Shown in pieces: positions 8,636 to 18,121 of a DNA stretch of 64,000 nucleotides; the stretch's first letter is position 1, and every line of letters starts with the position of its first letter. The DNA comes from Bdellovibrionota bacterium. GTDB taxonomy: Bacteria; Bdellovibrionota; Bdellovibrionia; Bdellovibrionales; Bdellovibrionaceae. The stretch spans positions 149,276 to 213,275 of the forward strand of contig CAUJGP010000021.1 in NCBI GenBank assembly GCA_963170155.1, given 5' to 3'. The position numbers were made by a program, and so were the translations under genes. The notes beneath the pieces were generated by a model. It did not search any database and had not been told where the DNA came from. It saw only the letters and a list, made by a program, of their open reading frames with translations.

Positions 8636-9462
8636 AGAGATTCATCCCAGTCAAATTTCAAACTGACATCAGCAGAAGGAGCTGAATGAGTTAAAGCTCC
8701 AACACTGATAAAGTTCACACCGAGTTCAGCTACGGAAGCTACGCGATCCAAAGTCATATTTCCACTGGCTTCTGTTTGAACGGAGGGAGGGATAAGAGGC
8801 AGAGCTTGTGTCAGTAAATTATTATCCATGTTATCCAATAAAATGCGTTGAACGTTAGATTGAATTGCTTCTTTGACTTCAGTGAGGGTTCTCGCTTCGA
8901 CCTCGATAGGTTTATCTGTATGCTGTCGGATTCTAGCGACCGCATTGAGAATTCCTCCCATAATGGCAATATGGTTGTCTTTGATAAGGATAGCCTCAGA
9001 GAGATTGAAGCGATGGTTGAGGCCGCCACCATGGACAACCGCGCGTTTTTCAAGATCACGATAACCAGGAAGCGTTTTTCTGGTATCTAAAATTTTGGTT
9101 TGGGTATGGGCGATTTTTTGTACAAATTTACGAGTCAGATTGGCAATGCCAGAAAGATGTCCTAAAAAATTCAAAGCAATGCGTTCGGCTTTTAGAATCT
9201 GAATCAAGTCACCATGAATAGTACATAATGTTTGTTTATTTAGGATCATTTGTCCTTCTTCAAAGTGCCATTGAATACGGACTTGGGGTTCTAAAGCACT
9301 CATGACTTGCTCAAAGGGTCCAGTTCCGGAAAGCACTAAATCCTCTTTAGCCATGAGGCGTGCGCGACCCTGACGAGGAAGAAGAGCGAGGCATTCTGTG
9401 GTGATATCTCCCTTGGGCATGTCTTCTTTTAATGCTGCTTTGATTAAATCCTGTAATGTCAT
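8632..9462 (-). CDS. nadC: Nicotinate-nucleotide pyrophosphorylase (carboxylating)
   Basis: Quinolinate phosphoribosyltransferase: turns quinolinate and PRPP into nicotinate mononucleotide in de novo NAD synthesis. At 276 residues the length is normal. The diagnostic block TRKTLPGYRDLEKRAV (about 128-143) followed by GGGLNHRFNL and ILIKDNHI holds the Arg, Lys and His residues that bind quinolinate. EVEARTL and EASGNM are the PRPP-side motifs. AAGGAATCAC just upstream supports the ATG. It heads the nadC-birA-aminotransferase run, which links two cofactor pathways. nadA and nadB are not in the window. Confidence 0.96.
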   Translation of the reverse strand: MTLQDLIKAALKEDMPKGDITTECLALLPRQGRARLMAKEDLVLSGTGPFEQVMSALEPQVRIQWHFEEGQMILNKQTLCTIHGDLIQILKAERIALNFLGHLSGIANLTRKFVQKIAHTQTKILDTRKTLPGYRDLEKRAVVHGGGLNHRFNLSEAILIKDNHIAIMGGILNAVARIRQHTDKPIEVEARTLTEVKEAIQSNVQRILLDNMDNNLLTQALPLIPPSVQTEASGNMTLDRVASVAELGVNFISVGALTHSAPSADVSLKFDWDESL

Positions 9463-9524
9463 GTGATTCCTTTATTTTTATCCGCATAGGGCCAAGAGTC
9501 GCATCGTTTAACTTGATCCTGACC

Positions 9525-10487
9525 CTAAATTTCGTTTTCAGTCTCTTTCATGAGTTTCTGAAGCTCTTCGCGGATAACATGTTCGGCGATTTCTGGCAAA
9601 GATTTAGCGATGATTTCTTCAATGAGAGGTCTCAGTTCAGCTTGGATCATTTCTTGAAGTTGAGAGTGATTCCATTCAATTTTAGGAGGCGGCCCTGAAC
9701 TTTTAGGGGGTGGTGGGGGTGCTTTGCGTGGACGCCCCATGAGGCTTAACGTGTCTATTTCTGGTGCAGGAAGAGGAAGGTCTGTATTGGGAGGGAGATG
9801 AATTTTAGCAATCTCAACTTCATAGTTTTCTTCCATGGGGAGAGATGATGGCGTAGCATGAATAGGATGGGGAACCCACTCTTCATCGTCATCATTTTGA
9901 GTGGTGAGAGGAGAAATTTCAGGAACAGTGGAATGAAAAGCAAGAGGTTGTTGATGGAATTCTTCCTCTTCATCTTCTATTTTTAAATCGCTGAGAGAGC
10001 CGCCTTTGGGATGGAAATGAGGCAAGGTTTTACTGTAGTGATCTTGTTCTGTTTCATTCGACTCTTCATTCGGACGCAAGTCTGGTAAGGTTAGAAATTC
10101 GCTGAGGCCTTGAGATTTTACTTTAGGTACAAAATGTTGTACAAGTTTTCTTAAGTTTTGTTTATCAAAGGGTTTCTCAAGCCGGCTGTCAGCCCTAGAT
10201 TGACGAAATTTAGTTTCGTCAATATCCATAAAGTTGCTCCAGGTTAATACCAAAGGAATATGGCGAAAATCAGGATGGTTTTTTAATTGTGCGCAGGCAT
10301 CGTAACCGTTTACTTTGGGGAGTAATATATCAATAAAAATAAGATCCGGTTTGAAAATTTTCGTGACACTGACAATGTCTTCTCCTGTGAGAAGGGTTTT
10401 AATCTCGACACCGTAGTCTTGAAGACTGATCTGCATATTTTTTTTAATATTGAGACTTTCGTCTGCTAATAAGACGCGTAATGCCAT
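9525..10487 (-). CDS. Receiver-domain protein with Pro-rich linker and conserved C-terminal helix (RomR-like)
   Basis: The N-terminal receiver (about 1-120) has phospho-acceptor Asp53 in IFIDILLPKVNG and Lys105 in LEKPFD. It is followed by a long acidic, low-complexity linker, a proline run near 255-268 (PRKAPPPPPKSSGPPP) and a C-terminal helical block, about 275-315, of the form LRPLIEEIIAKSLPEIAEHVIREEL. This order matches RomR, the polar protein that works with MglA in Myxococcus motility and in Bdellovibrio host invasion. The last block also resembles the PopZ C-terminal helix. There is no DNA-binding domain. The RomR assignment rests on architecture only and could be wrong, since similar C-termini occur on other deltaproteobacterial receivers. 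Confidence 0.6.
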   Translation of the reverse strand: MALRVLLADESLNIKKNMQISLQDYGVEIKTLLTGEDIVSVTKIFKPDLIFIDILLPKVNGYDACAQLKNHPDFRHIPLVLTWSNFMDIDETKFRQSRADSRLEKPFDKQNLRKLVQHFVPKVKSQGLSEFLTLPDLRPNEESNETEQDHYSKTLPHFHPKGGSLSDLKIEDEEEEFHQQPLAFHSTVPEISPLTTQNDDDEEWVPHPIHATPSSLPMEENYEVEIAKIHLPPNTDLPLPAPEIDTLSLMGRPRKAPPPPPKSSGPPPKIEWNHSQLQEMIQAELRPLIEEIIAKSLPEIAEHVIREELQKLMKETENEI

Positions 10488-10640
10488 ACGAATAGTAGAT
10501 CGGCAAGTCAGAACTGAGTCAAGGGTTTCATCGTATTTTTTCCATCGTCTTTGAGTTCTTTTACTGGGCTCCTCTCAGATTGTCAGAAGGATCAATCTTT
10601 ATGAGGTGACAGATTCAAGAGAGGTTTTTAATCTGAGTAA

Positions 10641-11723
10641 ATGGTTCCATTGATTGATCGTTATATTTTGAAGCTGTTTTTTAGCTATTTTTTTGGCGGG
10701 CTTGTTGTTTTTATAACTATTTTTTTAGCTGTGGATGCAATGTCCTTGGTTATTCGATTTCCTGAGGCGTCAGGTGAAGCTTTTGTTCGTTATTACCTGT
10801 TTTACACACCACAAATTGTTTATTTGATGGTGCCTGTGGCTTGTTTACTAGGAATTTTATTTACTCTCTCTTCACTCAATCGATCTAATGAGCTATTGGC
10901 TTTATTTGCCTGTGGTACCAGTTTAATGAGAGTTTGTTTGCCAATTTTTATTGGCGTAGGGGGATTAAGTTTAATTTTTTTTACTGCCGCTGACCAGCTG
11001 TTGCCCCGCTTTGTTCAATTGAAGAACTACACTTATTACCATGAAATTAAAAAACACCCGGCGCAGTACTCTACGGTGAAGACAGATCGTATTTGGTATC
11101 GTTCAAAAAATATGATTTTTAACATCAAAACCATTAATAAGCAGAAAGCGATGGCTGAAGGGTTAACGCTTTATCAGTTTAGTGATGAATGGCAATTGTC
11201 TCAAATGATTACGGCTGCGCGAGTAGAGCTCTTAGGCCAAAAGTGGAAGTTATTAAATGGCTCCATTACTCTTTTTACAGAGGACACCAGTTTTCCTTTA
11301 ACCCAGGATTTTAAGGAGAAAATAATTTCCATTGATGAAGAGTTGGGAGATATTCAATCTTCTTTCAACTCCATTGATGTTTTAAGCTTTAAGGATTTAA
11401 AGCGATACATTCAGAAGAATAAAGAGGCGGGTTTGGACACAGTGTCTTTAGAGGTCGTATATCATGATAAAATGGCTTCTTTGATTGCTGCTTTTGTGAT
11501 GGTTTTATTGGGAATTCCCTTTAGCGTTAGTTCTAATCGCTCGGGAGGGGTTATGTTGAATATTGGATTTTGTTTATTAACAGTGATTATTTATTGGTCT
11601 TTAAAAAACTCCTCCTTAGCCCTGGGTCATCATGGAACGCTTCCTCCTTTTGTGGCGGCGTGGGGGCCTAATTTGCTGATGACTCTTATTGGTCTGGGAC
11701 TGGTGATTCGCACTCGATCCTAA
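10641..11723 (+). CDS. lptG: LptF/LptG-family lipopolysaccharide export permease
   Basis: YjgP/YjgQ permease of 360 residues. It starts with the typical DRYILKLFFSYFFGG, has three N-terminal membrane helices (to about residue 125), a beta-jellyroll periplasmic domain (about 130-265) and three C-terminal helices with YHDKMASLIAAFVMVLLGIPF. In the Lpt machine two such permeases and the LptB2 ATPase pull LPS from the inner membrane to LptC. Only one permease is encoded here, so its partner and lptB are elsewhere. LptG versus LptF cannot be settled by eye; the symbol is the better guess. Confidence 0.88.
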   Translation: MVPLIDRYILKLFFSYFFGGLVVFITIFLAVDAMSLVIRFPEASGEAFVRYYLFYTPQIVYLMVPVACLLGILFTLSSLNRSNELLALFACGTSLMRVCLPIFIGVGGLSLIFFTAADQLLPRFVQLKNYTYYHEIKKHPAQYSTVKTDRIWYRSKNMIFNIKTINKQKAMAEGLTLYQFSDEWQLSQMITAARVELLGQKWKLLNGSITLFTEDTSFPLTQDFKEKIISIDEELGDIQSSFNSIDVLSFKDLKRYIQKNKEAGLDTVSLEVVYHDKMASLIAAFVMVLLGIPFSVSSNRSGGVMLNIGFCLLTVIIYWSLKNSSLALGHHGTLPPFVAAWGPNLLMTLIGLGLVIRTRS

Positions 11724-11801
11724 AGCATGTATTTCAATAAGGTTTTCTTTTTATAATATTGGTTGAATGAGGCGCGCCTTAAAAACGATAAGAGAGTGAC
11801 T

Positions 11802-12635
11802 TTAGCTTTGATTTTTTTCTTTAACTTTCTTCCACAGATCTTCTTTTTCGCTAGCAGTGAGTTGATTGAAGTTCTTTTTATTTATTTTACAAAGATCCAG
11901 CATCATTGCATATCGTCGTTCAAATTTTTTATTGGCTTTGCGGAGGCTGCTTTCTGGCTCGAGTCCAAGGTGTCGAGCGTATTGAGCCACTGTAAAGAGG
12001 AGATCACCCACTTCTTCTTCTAAGTGCTGTTGATCTTCTTGTGATAGGGACGCAAGGTCTTCTTGTCCCTGGAGAATTTCATTCACTTCTTCTAGTTCTT
12101 CTAATAGTTTTATTTTCACTTCTGAAGCTGTGCTCCAATCAAAACCTGTTTTATTGGTTTTTTGACCTATCTTGTATGAGCGTTGTAGTGAAGGAAGACC
12201 TACAGGAACATTCAGTGGATTCTCTGAAGTTTGTATTGGAGTTAATAGTTTTTCTTTGGATTTGATAATTTCCCATTGGGTGAGGACTTCTTCTTTTGAG
12301 TGAGTGGTTTCATTTCCAAAAACGTGCGGATGGCGGCGGATCATTTTGGTATTTAAAGTTTCAAGAACATCTTCAATCGTAAACGCCTTACGTTCTTCAG
12401 CCAATTGGGAATGTAAGGCCACTTGAAAAAGGACATCACCGAGTTCTTCTTTCATGGCGCTGTCGTTAAGAGCTTCAATCGCTTCAACTAATTCAAAAGT
12501 TTCTTCAATAGCAAAGGGAGTAAGGCTTTGGTGGGTTTGATCTTTATCCCAGGGACATCCTTGGGGACCACGCAGCGCAGCTACGATGTCGATTAAGGCG
12601 TCCATAGACTTTAGATGAGTAGGGGTTGTGACCAT
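11802..12635 (-). CDS. mazG: Nucleoside triphosphate pyrophosphohydrolase MazG
   Basis: Full-length (277 residues) double-domain MazG. The first domain holds LRGPQGCPWDKDQTHQSL, then the metal-binding EETFELVEAI (EExxE) and KEELGDVLFQ (ExxD). The second repeats the pattern with KLLEELEEVNE and EEEVGDLLFTVAQYARH. It hydrolyses NTPs to NMPs plus pyrophosphate and clears damaged nucleotides; in E. coli it also modulates the ppGpp response. AAGGAGAGTCAA before the ATG fixes the start. It converges with lptG and diverges from the 7TM-HD gene. Confidence 0.95.
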   Translation of the reverse strand: MVTTPTHLKSMDALIDIVAALRGPQGCPWDKDQTHQSLTPFAIEETFELVEAIEALNDSAMKEELGDVLFQVALHSQLAEERKAFTIEDVLETLNTKMIRRHPHVFGNETTHSKEEVLTQWEIIKSKEKLLTPIQTSENPLNVPVGLPSLQRSYKIGQKTNKTGFDWSTASEVKIKLLEELEEVNEILQGQEDLASLSQEDQQHLEEEVGDLLFTVAQYARHLGLEPESSLRKANKKFERRYAMMLDLCKINKKNFNQLTASEKEDLWKKVKEKNQS

Positions 12636-12672
12636 TTGACTCTCCTTTAGGTGGTTTCCTGATGAAGGTAGA

Positions 12673-12700
12673 TTGAGCTCTTTTTAGACTATGTTATGAT
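12673..12700 (+). promoter_or_regulatory. Possible sigma-70 promoter of the 7TM-HD gene
   Basis: TTGAGC (12673-12678) and TATGAT (12695-12700) are separated by 16 bases. Initiation about seven bases downstream would fall at or next to the GTG/ATG start codons (12707/12710), which would make the mRNA nearly leaderless. Sequence match only. Confidence 0.4.
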
Positions 12701-12706
12701 GCAAGA

Positions 12707-15106
12707 GTGATGAAACGTCAAAACCCCAATTACAACAATGAAACACCTCATATTAGGCACAAGTACGAGGATTATACTCATCCCATTGTAGATTGGGTGA
12801 ATAAATTAGGGTTAGAAAAAAAATGGTGGGGACGAGCTCTTCTTAAGTTAGAAAGTGAATTTCACTTACGACGTTTGGTGGTTTTGTTAGCTTTTTCTTT
12901 TTTGATTTCATGGGTGGTGAGTTTTGAATTGCCCATGCCGATCAGTTATGAGGTTGGAGAGGTTGCAACCTCAACATTGAACTCTCCGATTTCATTTCAA
13001 ATGGTTGATGACGTCAGTACCGAAGAGCGAAGGCGTGATGCTGCGGATCGGGTATTACCAGTCCTGGATTTTGATCTCAATGTTTACGAGAGAGTTTCAA
13101 GTCGTTTGTTAAGCACTTTTCGTTTACTGCGTTCCGAATGGAGAAATAAAGATAATTCGAAGTTTTTCCAACAAAATCTTATTAAACAGAGATTAGATAG
13201 ACACTTTAATATGTCTTGCCCGGACTATTTGGTGACTTGGTTAATGCAACGGGGCTTTAGCGTCTCTTTGGAGACCCAGGTTTTAGCTATATTAGACCAG
13301 TGGCTTTCAGAAAAAATCATTTCTAAGTCCGATTATGATTTGATTTCAAAGCATGAAACGATCTCTCTTCGCTCTCTTCAGCACCCCGATCGAGAGGTTC
13401 TTGTTGATCGAAAAGAAATGCATATTCTGGATGAATACGACTCCTTGAAAATGGGAGACCTCCGAGGGCTTGATCAATTAAGTGTTGAAGAGAGGGATAA
13501 TCTACACACTTTTGCTCATCTTTTGCTTGTGCCCAATGTTGTTTATAATGAAAGAGTCAGCACTTTAAGAAAAAAAATGGCAGAAGAATTAGTTCCTGAT
13601 GTCATTATGAACGTCAAAAAAAATCAACCCGTGATCATGGAGGGCAGTAAAATCACTCCGAAAGATTTAGCGGTGATTTATCAAATCAAAGGTTTGCAAA
13701 GCGAAAATAGCCCTGCTTTAAAATCCATTTTTGTTAGTTTAATACTTGTGACTTTAATGTTGGTAGCAAGGTCATTCTTTCAACATTATTCTCGTCAAAG
13801 ATTTAAAATCTCAGGGAAAGATTTTTTTGTGATGGCTTTGATTTTATTAGGAGAAGTTATATTCACTAAAACTTTTTTATTTGTCACAGAGGGGTCTGTC
13901 TTAACTCGTTATGGCAGCCTCTTGCCGACAGAACTTTTTTTAGCATTAGCTCCCTTAGCGTCTGGACCAATGTTGGTGGCCCTTCTATTCACTTCTGGTG
14001 AAGTGGTTTTCTTTTTCAGTATTTTTCTGGGAGTTATTACTGGGATGATGGCTGGGCAGAGTTATTTTTGGGCTCTGGGGGTTTGGATTTCCGGCATCGC
14101 TGCTGCTCGTGGGGTGCTGAATTGTAAAACAAGAAATGATATTTACTTTGGCGGGATCAGAGCCGGTATTGTTAATGCTTTTGTTTTAGGTTGTTGGCAC
14201 ATTGTTCAAAACTATCAATCCCCCAATGTTTTCAGGGATTTTTTATTTTTAGTGGGAGCCGGTTTTTTTTCAGGGATTTTATCAGCCATGTTAGCGATGA
14301 TTTTTGTTCCCATTCTAGAATCACTTTTCAATTACACCACGGATGTTAAGCTTTTAGAGCTGAGTAATTTAAACCACCCTTTATTAAAGGAAATGCTGAT
14401 TAAGTGTCCGGGAACTTATCATCATTCAATGATGGTGGGTTCCATGGTTGAGGCGGCGGCTGAAGAGATTGGCGCGAATCCTTTGTTGGGGAAGGTGATG
14501 TGCTACTATCACGATATTGGAAAAATGAGTCACTCCAATTATTTTATTGAAAATCAAAAACCTGGAAATAATCCCCATGATCATATTTCTCCTTACATGA
14601 GTAAAACTTTACTTGTAGCCCATGTGAAGGATGGCGTGGAAATGGGAATGAATTATAAATTGGGTCAACCTATCATTGATGGGATTCTTCAACATCATGG
14701 CACTACTTTGATCAACTTCTTTTATAATAAAGCCATTGACATGGCTGAAGAAGGGCAAACAATTCCTGAAGGTGAGTTTCGCTATCCGGGACCCAAGCCT
14801 CAATTTCGAGAAGTAGCTCTGTGCATGCTCGCTGATAGCATTGAAGCGGCAGCCAGATCTTTGGATGAACCGACTCCGTCTCGATTGCAAAATATCGTGC
14901 GAAATATTATTCAAAAGAAATTTTTAGATGGGCAATTGGATGAGTGCAATTTGACTTTGAAAGATCTTACTAAAGTTGAAAACGCCTTTGTGAAAATTTT
15001 ATTGGGTATTTATCACCAACGAATTGATTATCCTAGAGAGAGTATCACTCAAAGTGCTTCGAGTATTGGAGTTCGAGCAACCAAGGTGACAGAAAAAATT
15101 AAATAA
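12707..15106 (+). CDS. 7TM-HD family phosphohydrolase (PgpH-like cyclic dinucleotide phosphodiesterase)
   Basis: 799 residues with the PgpH layout: an N-terminal membrane helix (about 55-73), a large extracytoplasmic 7TM-HD domain (about 80-340), seven membrane helices (about 345-545) and a cytoplasmic HD domain. The HD residues are visible in LIKCPGTYHHSMMVGSMVE, MCYYHDIGKM and ILQHHGTTL. In Listeria PgpH degrades c-di-AMP; in cyanobacteria and others substrates are less certain. No diadenylate cyclase gene is in the window, so the c-di-AMP link is by family only. The frame starts with GTG at 12707 immediately before ATG at 12710; either may be used. There is no good ribosome site. Confidence 0.9.
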   Translation: MMKRQNPNYNNETPHIRHKYEDYTHPIVDWVNKLGLEKKWWGRALLKLESEFHLRRLVVLLAFSFLISWVVSFELPMPISYEVGEVATSTLNSPISFQMVDDVSTEERRRDAADRVLPVLDFDLNVYERVSSRLLSTFRLLRSEWRNKDNSKFFQQNLIKQRLDRHFNMSCPDYLVTWLMQRGFSVSLETQVLAILDQWLSEKIISKSDYDLISKHETISLRSLQHPDREVLVDRKEMHILDEYDSLKMGDLRGLDQLSVEERDNLHTFAHLLLVPNVVYNERVSTLRKKMAEELVPDVIMNVKKNQPVIMEGSKITPKDLAVIYQIKGLQSENSPALKSIFVSLILVTLMLVARSFFQHYSRQRFKISGKDFFVMALILLGEVIFTKTFLFVTEGSVLTRYGSLLPTELFLALAPLASGPMLVALLFTSGEVVFFFSIFLGVITGMMAGQSYFWALGVWISGIAAARGVLNCKTRNDIYFGGIRAGIVNAFVLGCWHIVQNYQSPNVFRDFLFLVGAGFFSGILSAMLAMIFVPILESLFNYTTDVKLLELSNLNHPLLKEMLIKCPGTYHHSMMVGSMVEAAAEEIGANPLLGKVMCYYHDIGKMSHSNYFIENQKPGNNPHDHISPYMSKTLLVAHVKDGVEMGMNYKLGQPIIDGILQHHGTTLINFFYNKAIDMAEEGQTIPEGEFRYPGPKPQFREVALCMLADSIEAAARSLDEPTPSRLQNIVRNIIQKKFLDGQLDECNLTLKDLTKVENAFVKILLGIYHQRIDYPRESITQSASSIGVRATKVTEKIK

Positions 15107-15147
15107 CCTGGCTCTTGGTAGTAAAAAAGAATTCAAAACTTTTCAGT

Positions 15148-15429
15148 TTATTTCATCTCATTGACTGAATCTTTAAGCTCTTTGCCCACTTTGAAAAAAG
15201 GCAATTTTTTTTCGTCGACGCTGATAATTTCGCCGGTACGAGGGTTTCTTCCTTTGTAAGCATCGTATTTACGATTAACGAAGGATCCAAAGCCTCTGAT
15301 TTCAATGCGATCATCGCGCATTAAGGCTTCAATCATGGAGTCGAAAATAGTATTTACTAAGGCTTCCGCTTTCACTCGAGTAATTCCAGCCTTTGCCGCT
15401 AATTTGTTGATTAAATCGGCTTTGGTCAT
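15148..15429 (-). CDS. HU/IHF-family DNA-bending protein
   Basis: Small nucleoid protein of 93 residues. MTKADLINKLAAKAGITRVKAE is the dimerisation helix pair. RIEIRGFGSFVNRKYDAYKGRNPRTGE holds the beta arm with the proline that intercalates into DNA. The KGRNPRTGE form is closer to IHF than to classical HU, so an IHF subunit or HU homodimer are both possible. I choose the ATG at 15429 over the one two codons upstream because GAGAGG is nine bases from it but only three from the other. It converges on the 7TM-HD gene with no clear terminator between them. Confidence 0.92.
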   Translation of the reverse strand: MTKADLINKLAAKAGITRVKAEALVNTIFDSMIEALMRDDRIEIRGFGSFVNRKYDAYKGRNPRTGEIISVDEKKLPFFKVGKELKDSVNEMK

Positions 15430-15596
15430 AATCATTATCCTCTCGTTTTTTGTAGATACTTCATTGACTAAGAATCAAAATGGTTCTTGTCAGTCTTAAT
15501 AAGTTTACTTTATCCCAGAGTTAAACAGTGCCTATAAATAGGTCCATTTATCTATTTTAACCTAAAAAATAGGCGTTAGGTAAATGACTAAAATCA

Positions 15597-16898
15597 TTAA
15601 TGTATAGCGTCAGACTCTTGGGTGCGAGTTAGTTTAGGAGGATTGGCAAAAAAGCCGGAGTTCATAATAATTTTGTAGTAGGCATTAATGATGGTTGTTA
15701 CCATTTTTTTTGCATCAAAAAAACCCATAACTTTATTTCTTGCTTTTTCTCCCATAGGACCTCGACTGACATGACCAGAAAAAATATCAATCAGTAGTTC
15801 GGCTAGGCTTGTAGAGTCTGCAGGTCTTAATAAAAAACCGTCAACACCATCTTCTATAATATTTGCTATGGCACTCACTTCCGATCCAATAACAAGTTTT
15901 TCTTGTGACATGGCTTCGATGAGAGTGGATTCAAAACCAGTAGTTCGAGTGCTTAAATTAATAAAAACATCGCAGATAGAAATATAATCTGGGATTTCTT
16001 GCTCTTTGATTGCTCCTACCATGAGGACTCGTCGTCCCAGAACAAGATTGAGAATCTCATATTCAAGCTCTTTCCACTTAGGGCCATTTCCAATGATAAT
16101 CAGAAAAGTATTGGGTTTTTTTATGGCTACTTTTTCAAAGGCATTCAGAAGGGGCATCATTTCATCAATTTCATTCATCTCGGAGGTGGTCAGCGCCACC
16201 TGAGCGGATGCGGGAATATTCAGGGAAGATCGTAAGAGCTTATCTTCTTCTCTGGGTTCAAGCGTTCCAATCTCGAGGCCGTAGGGTACCGTGTAAATAT
16301 GAAAATCAGGGTATAAGTAGTAGCGTTCCAACATCATGCGATGCTGGGGGTTGGTAACAAAAATACCATTCGCAGTTTTTAGTAAGTGTCTGTCGCCACC
16401 ATAGTAGGTGGATAGAAATTTATAAACAACAGCAATGGCTGTGGAAAGAATGCTTCCGACAGTTTCTTGAGTCATCCCCAGAATTGAAATTATTTGTACG
16501 AGTTGAGTGGCATTGACATCATAGGCAACCGCAACACGGTATTTTTCTTTCTGTTCAGCGATGAAGAGCGCTGAACTGTCGATACTATGAACTAGATCAA
16601 ATTTATTTTGTTTATGAAGTTCCTGAAATTTAGTGTGAGCAAGTCCCGCAAAGGATTCTCTCGAGTTAAAATTAGTGCTTTCAAGGAGAAAGTAGGCGGT
16701 CACTCCTCCTCTTTCAACTCGTGCCTTTCCTAAGTTGCTTTTACCGGCGATGATGGTCACTTTGTGACCCAGTGACACAAGTCCTGTGGCGATAGGCCAT
16801 AAGAAGCTATGGTCGGTGGCTCTTCCGAGAATAGGAAATTTTTGAGCAACGAGGCAGATGTTGAGATGTACTGGAAATGAACGTTTTTGTCTTCTCAT
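15597..16898 (-). CDS. Group 1 / GT4-family glycosyltransferase
   Basis: GT-B fold glycosyltransferase of 433 residues. The N-terminal Rossmann half contains NICLVAQKFPILGRATDHSFLW and GLVSLGHKVTIIAG. The C-terminal half contains LIIIGNGPKWKELE and the donor-binding block TGFESTLIEAMSQEKLVIGSE, with the conserved acidic residues of the GT4 E-x7-E motif. IEDGVDGFLLRPAD is the usual closing motif. It is likely cytoplasmic and probably makes envelope polysaccharide or LPS. Sugar donor and acceptor are unknown. It stands alone between intergenic gaps and has no obvious ribosome site. Confidence 0.87.
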   Translation of the reverse strand: MRRQKRSFPVHLNICLVAQKFPILGRATDHSFLWPIATGLVSLGHKVTIIAGKSNLGKARVERGGVTAYFLLESTNFNSRESFAGLAHTKFQELHKQNKFDLVHSIDSSALFIAEQKEKYRVAVAYDVNATQLVQIISILGMTQETVGSILSTAIAVVYKFLSTYYGGDRHLLKTANGIFVTNPQHRMMLERYYLYPDFHIYTVPYGLEIGTLEPREEDKLLRSSLNIPASAQVALTTSEMNEIDEMMPLLNAFEKVAIKKPNTFLIIIGNGPKWKELEYEILNLVLGRRVLMVGAIKEQEIPDYISICDVFINLSTRTTGFESTLIEAMSQEKLVIGSEVSAIANIIEDGVDGFLLRPADSTSLAELLIDIFSGHVSRGPMGEKARNKVMGFFDAKKMVTTIINAYYKIIMNSGFFANPPKLTRTQESDAIH

Positions 16899-17049
16899 AA
16901 AATTAATTCTAATGGTCTCTAGAGATAAAATCTAGTGCTTCGAGCACTAAAATGAAAATCCTAAACAATTTTTAATGAAATGAAGCAGGAAGTAAATCCA
17001 TGAATTTTAGCACGTTTGTCGAGATGAAGGTCTTTTGAAGATAATTTAT

Positions 17050-18120
17050 TTATTGCTTGCTAAGGGAGCGTAAGACTTCATTAGAGATTTGGTCGCGAAA
17101 AGTGTTGAGTTCACCTAATGAGGTGAGTGGAAGTGAGGAGTAGGGGTTGTTCCAGGGGGGATTTTCATGGTCTTTAAAAGAGGGGTGCCACATCCAAAAA
17201 GTATCATTTTCTTTCCAAGGACCTTTGAGTTGCCTTCGGATCCGCTCAGACATGATAATGTTGATTTGATAGAGCAATATGAGATCAAGAAGGTCTTTCT
17301 CTCCCAGGGGAAGAGAGGAATCATCGATCAAAACTAAAAATTTAACTTGAGACCAATCATTTAAACGCCAGCGGGGAGAGCGAGGTTTAAATTGACTCCA
17401 AACTTGCCGGTATTGTTGGCGAATGATATTTTTATTGCGGGTTGATAGTTGATCCCAATTCCATAACTCAATCCTATTTTCAATCCGTCTTAAGATCAGG
17501 TGCGCCAACACTTGCCATCCCGTGCCTGTGACATCAGGAGTAGGAAAGACCCAGAGATTAGAGTACAGAGCCACGGGATGAGTGTCTCCATAGAATCCAT
17601 CAACGGATGGTTGAGTGTCCCAGAGAGCAGAGGTTTCACTGGAATTGCTTTTTTCGCGGGAAGATTCAGTTTTTGTAGACGCGTTGTCGGAGTGGGAGGT
17701 TAAAAAATGATTTCCATAGTTGAAAAGAGAATGATCAAACAGACTTTGAAAGGCTTTAATCCAAAGCGAAAAGCTCCAGCTTTTGAGTGGCCAGGGAGAA
17801 TGAGTGAGATAGCTTTGGGGGAGTGCTCGCACAAGGCTCATCAATGCTCCTAGTCCGGCGAGCTGTCGAGAGTTTGTGGTTGTTGAAAGCAGGAGATGAA
17901 ATTGCGGCGAAGACAATTGAATCAACCAGGGGACCAATCTTGTTATTTCTAGGGGAGAAAAAGATTCAAAGCATTGGAGCACTTCTACATAAGGATCGCT
18001 GAAGTCAATACTTTGCTTTTGAGTGAGAACCTTAACTTGGTAAGAGTTTTTTGTAATCTGGATTAGCTCTTCAAGTTCTGAGTTCCATTGAGGAGCGATA
18101 AATACCAGCGTTGGTCCCAT
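17050..18120 (-). CDS. Uncharacterised protein, last gene of the gdhA-pyrD-nudix run
   Basis: I do not recognise this 356-residue protein. The first 60 residues (MGPTLVFIAPQWNSELEELI...) alternate strands and helices like a Rossmann-type domain. The middle is Ser/Thr-rich low complexity (about 155-175), and the C-terminal half is Trp-rich. No catalytic motif stands out and there is no signal peptide. A degenerate glycosyltransferase-like fold is conceivable but unsupported. The ATG at 18120 is preferred to one 12 codons upstream because it sits one base after the nudix stop codon with GAGGG upstream, which implies coupled translation. It may be specific to this lineage. Confidence 0.65.
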   Translation of the reverse strand: MGPTLVFIAPQWNSELEELIQITKNSYQVKVLTQKQSIDFSDPYVEVLQCFESFSPLEITRLVPWLIQLSSPQFHLLLSTTTNSRQLAGLGALMSLVRALPQSYLTHSPWPLKSWSFSLWIKAFQSLFDHSLFNYGNHFLTSHSDNASTKTESSREKSNSSETSALWDTQPSVDGFYGDTHPVALYSNLWVFPTPDVTGTGWQVLAHLILRRIENRIELWNWDQLSTRNKNIIRQQYRQVWSQFKPRSPRWRLNDWSQVKFLVLIDDSSLPLGEKDLLDLILLYQINIIMSERIRRQLKGPWKENDTFWMWHPSFKDHENPPWNNPYSSLPLTSLGELNTFRDQISNEVLRSLSKQ

Positions 18121-18121
18121 T

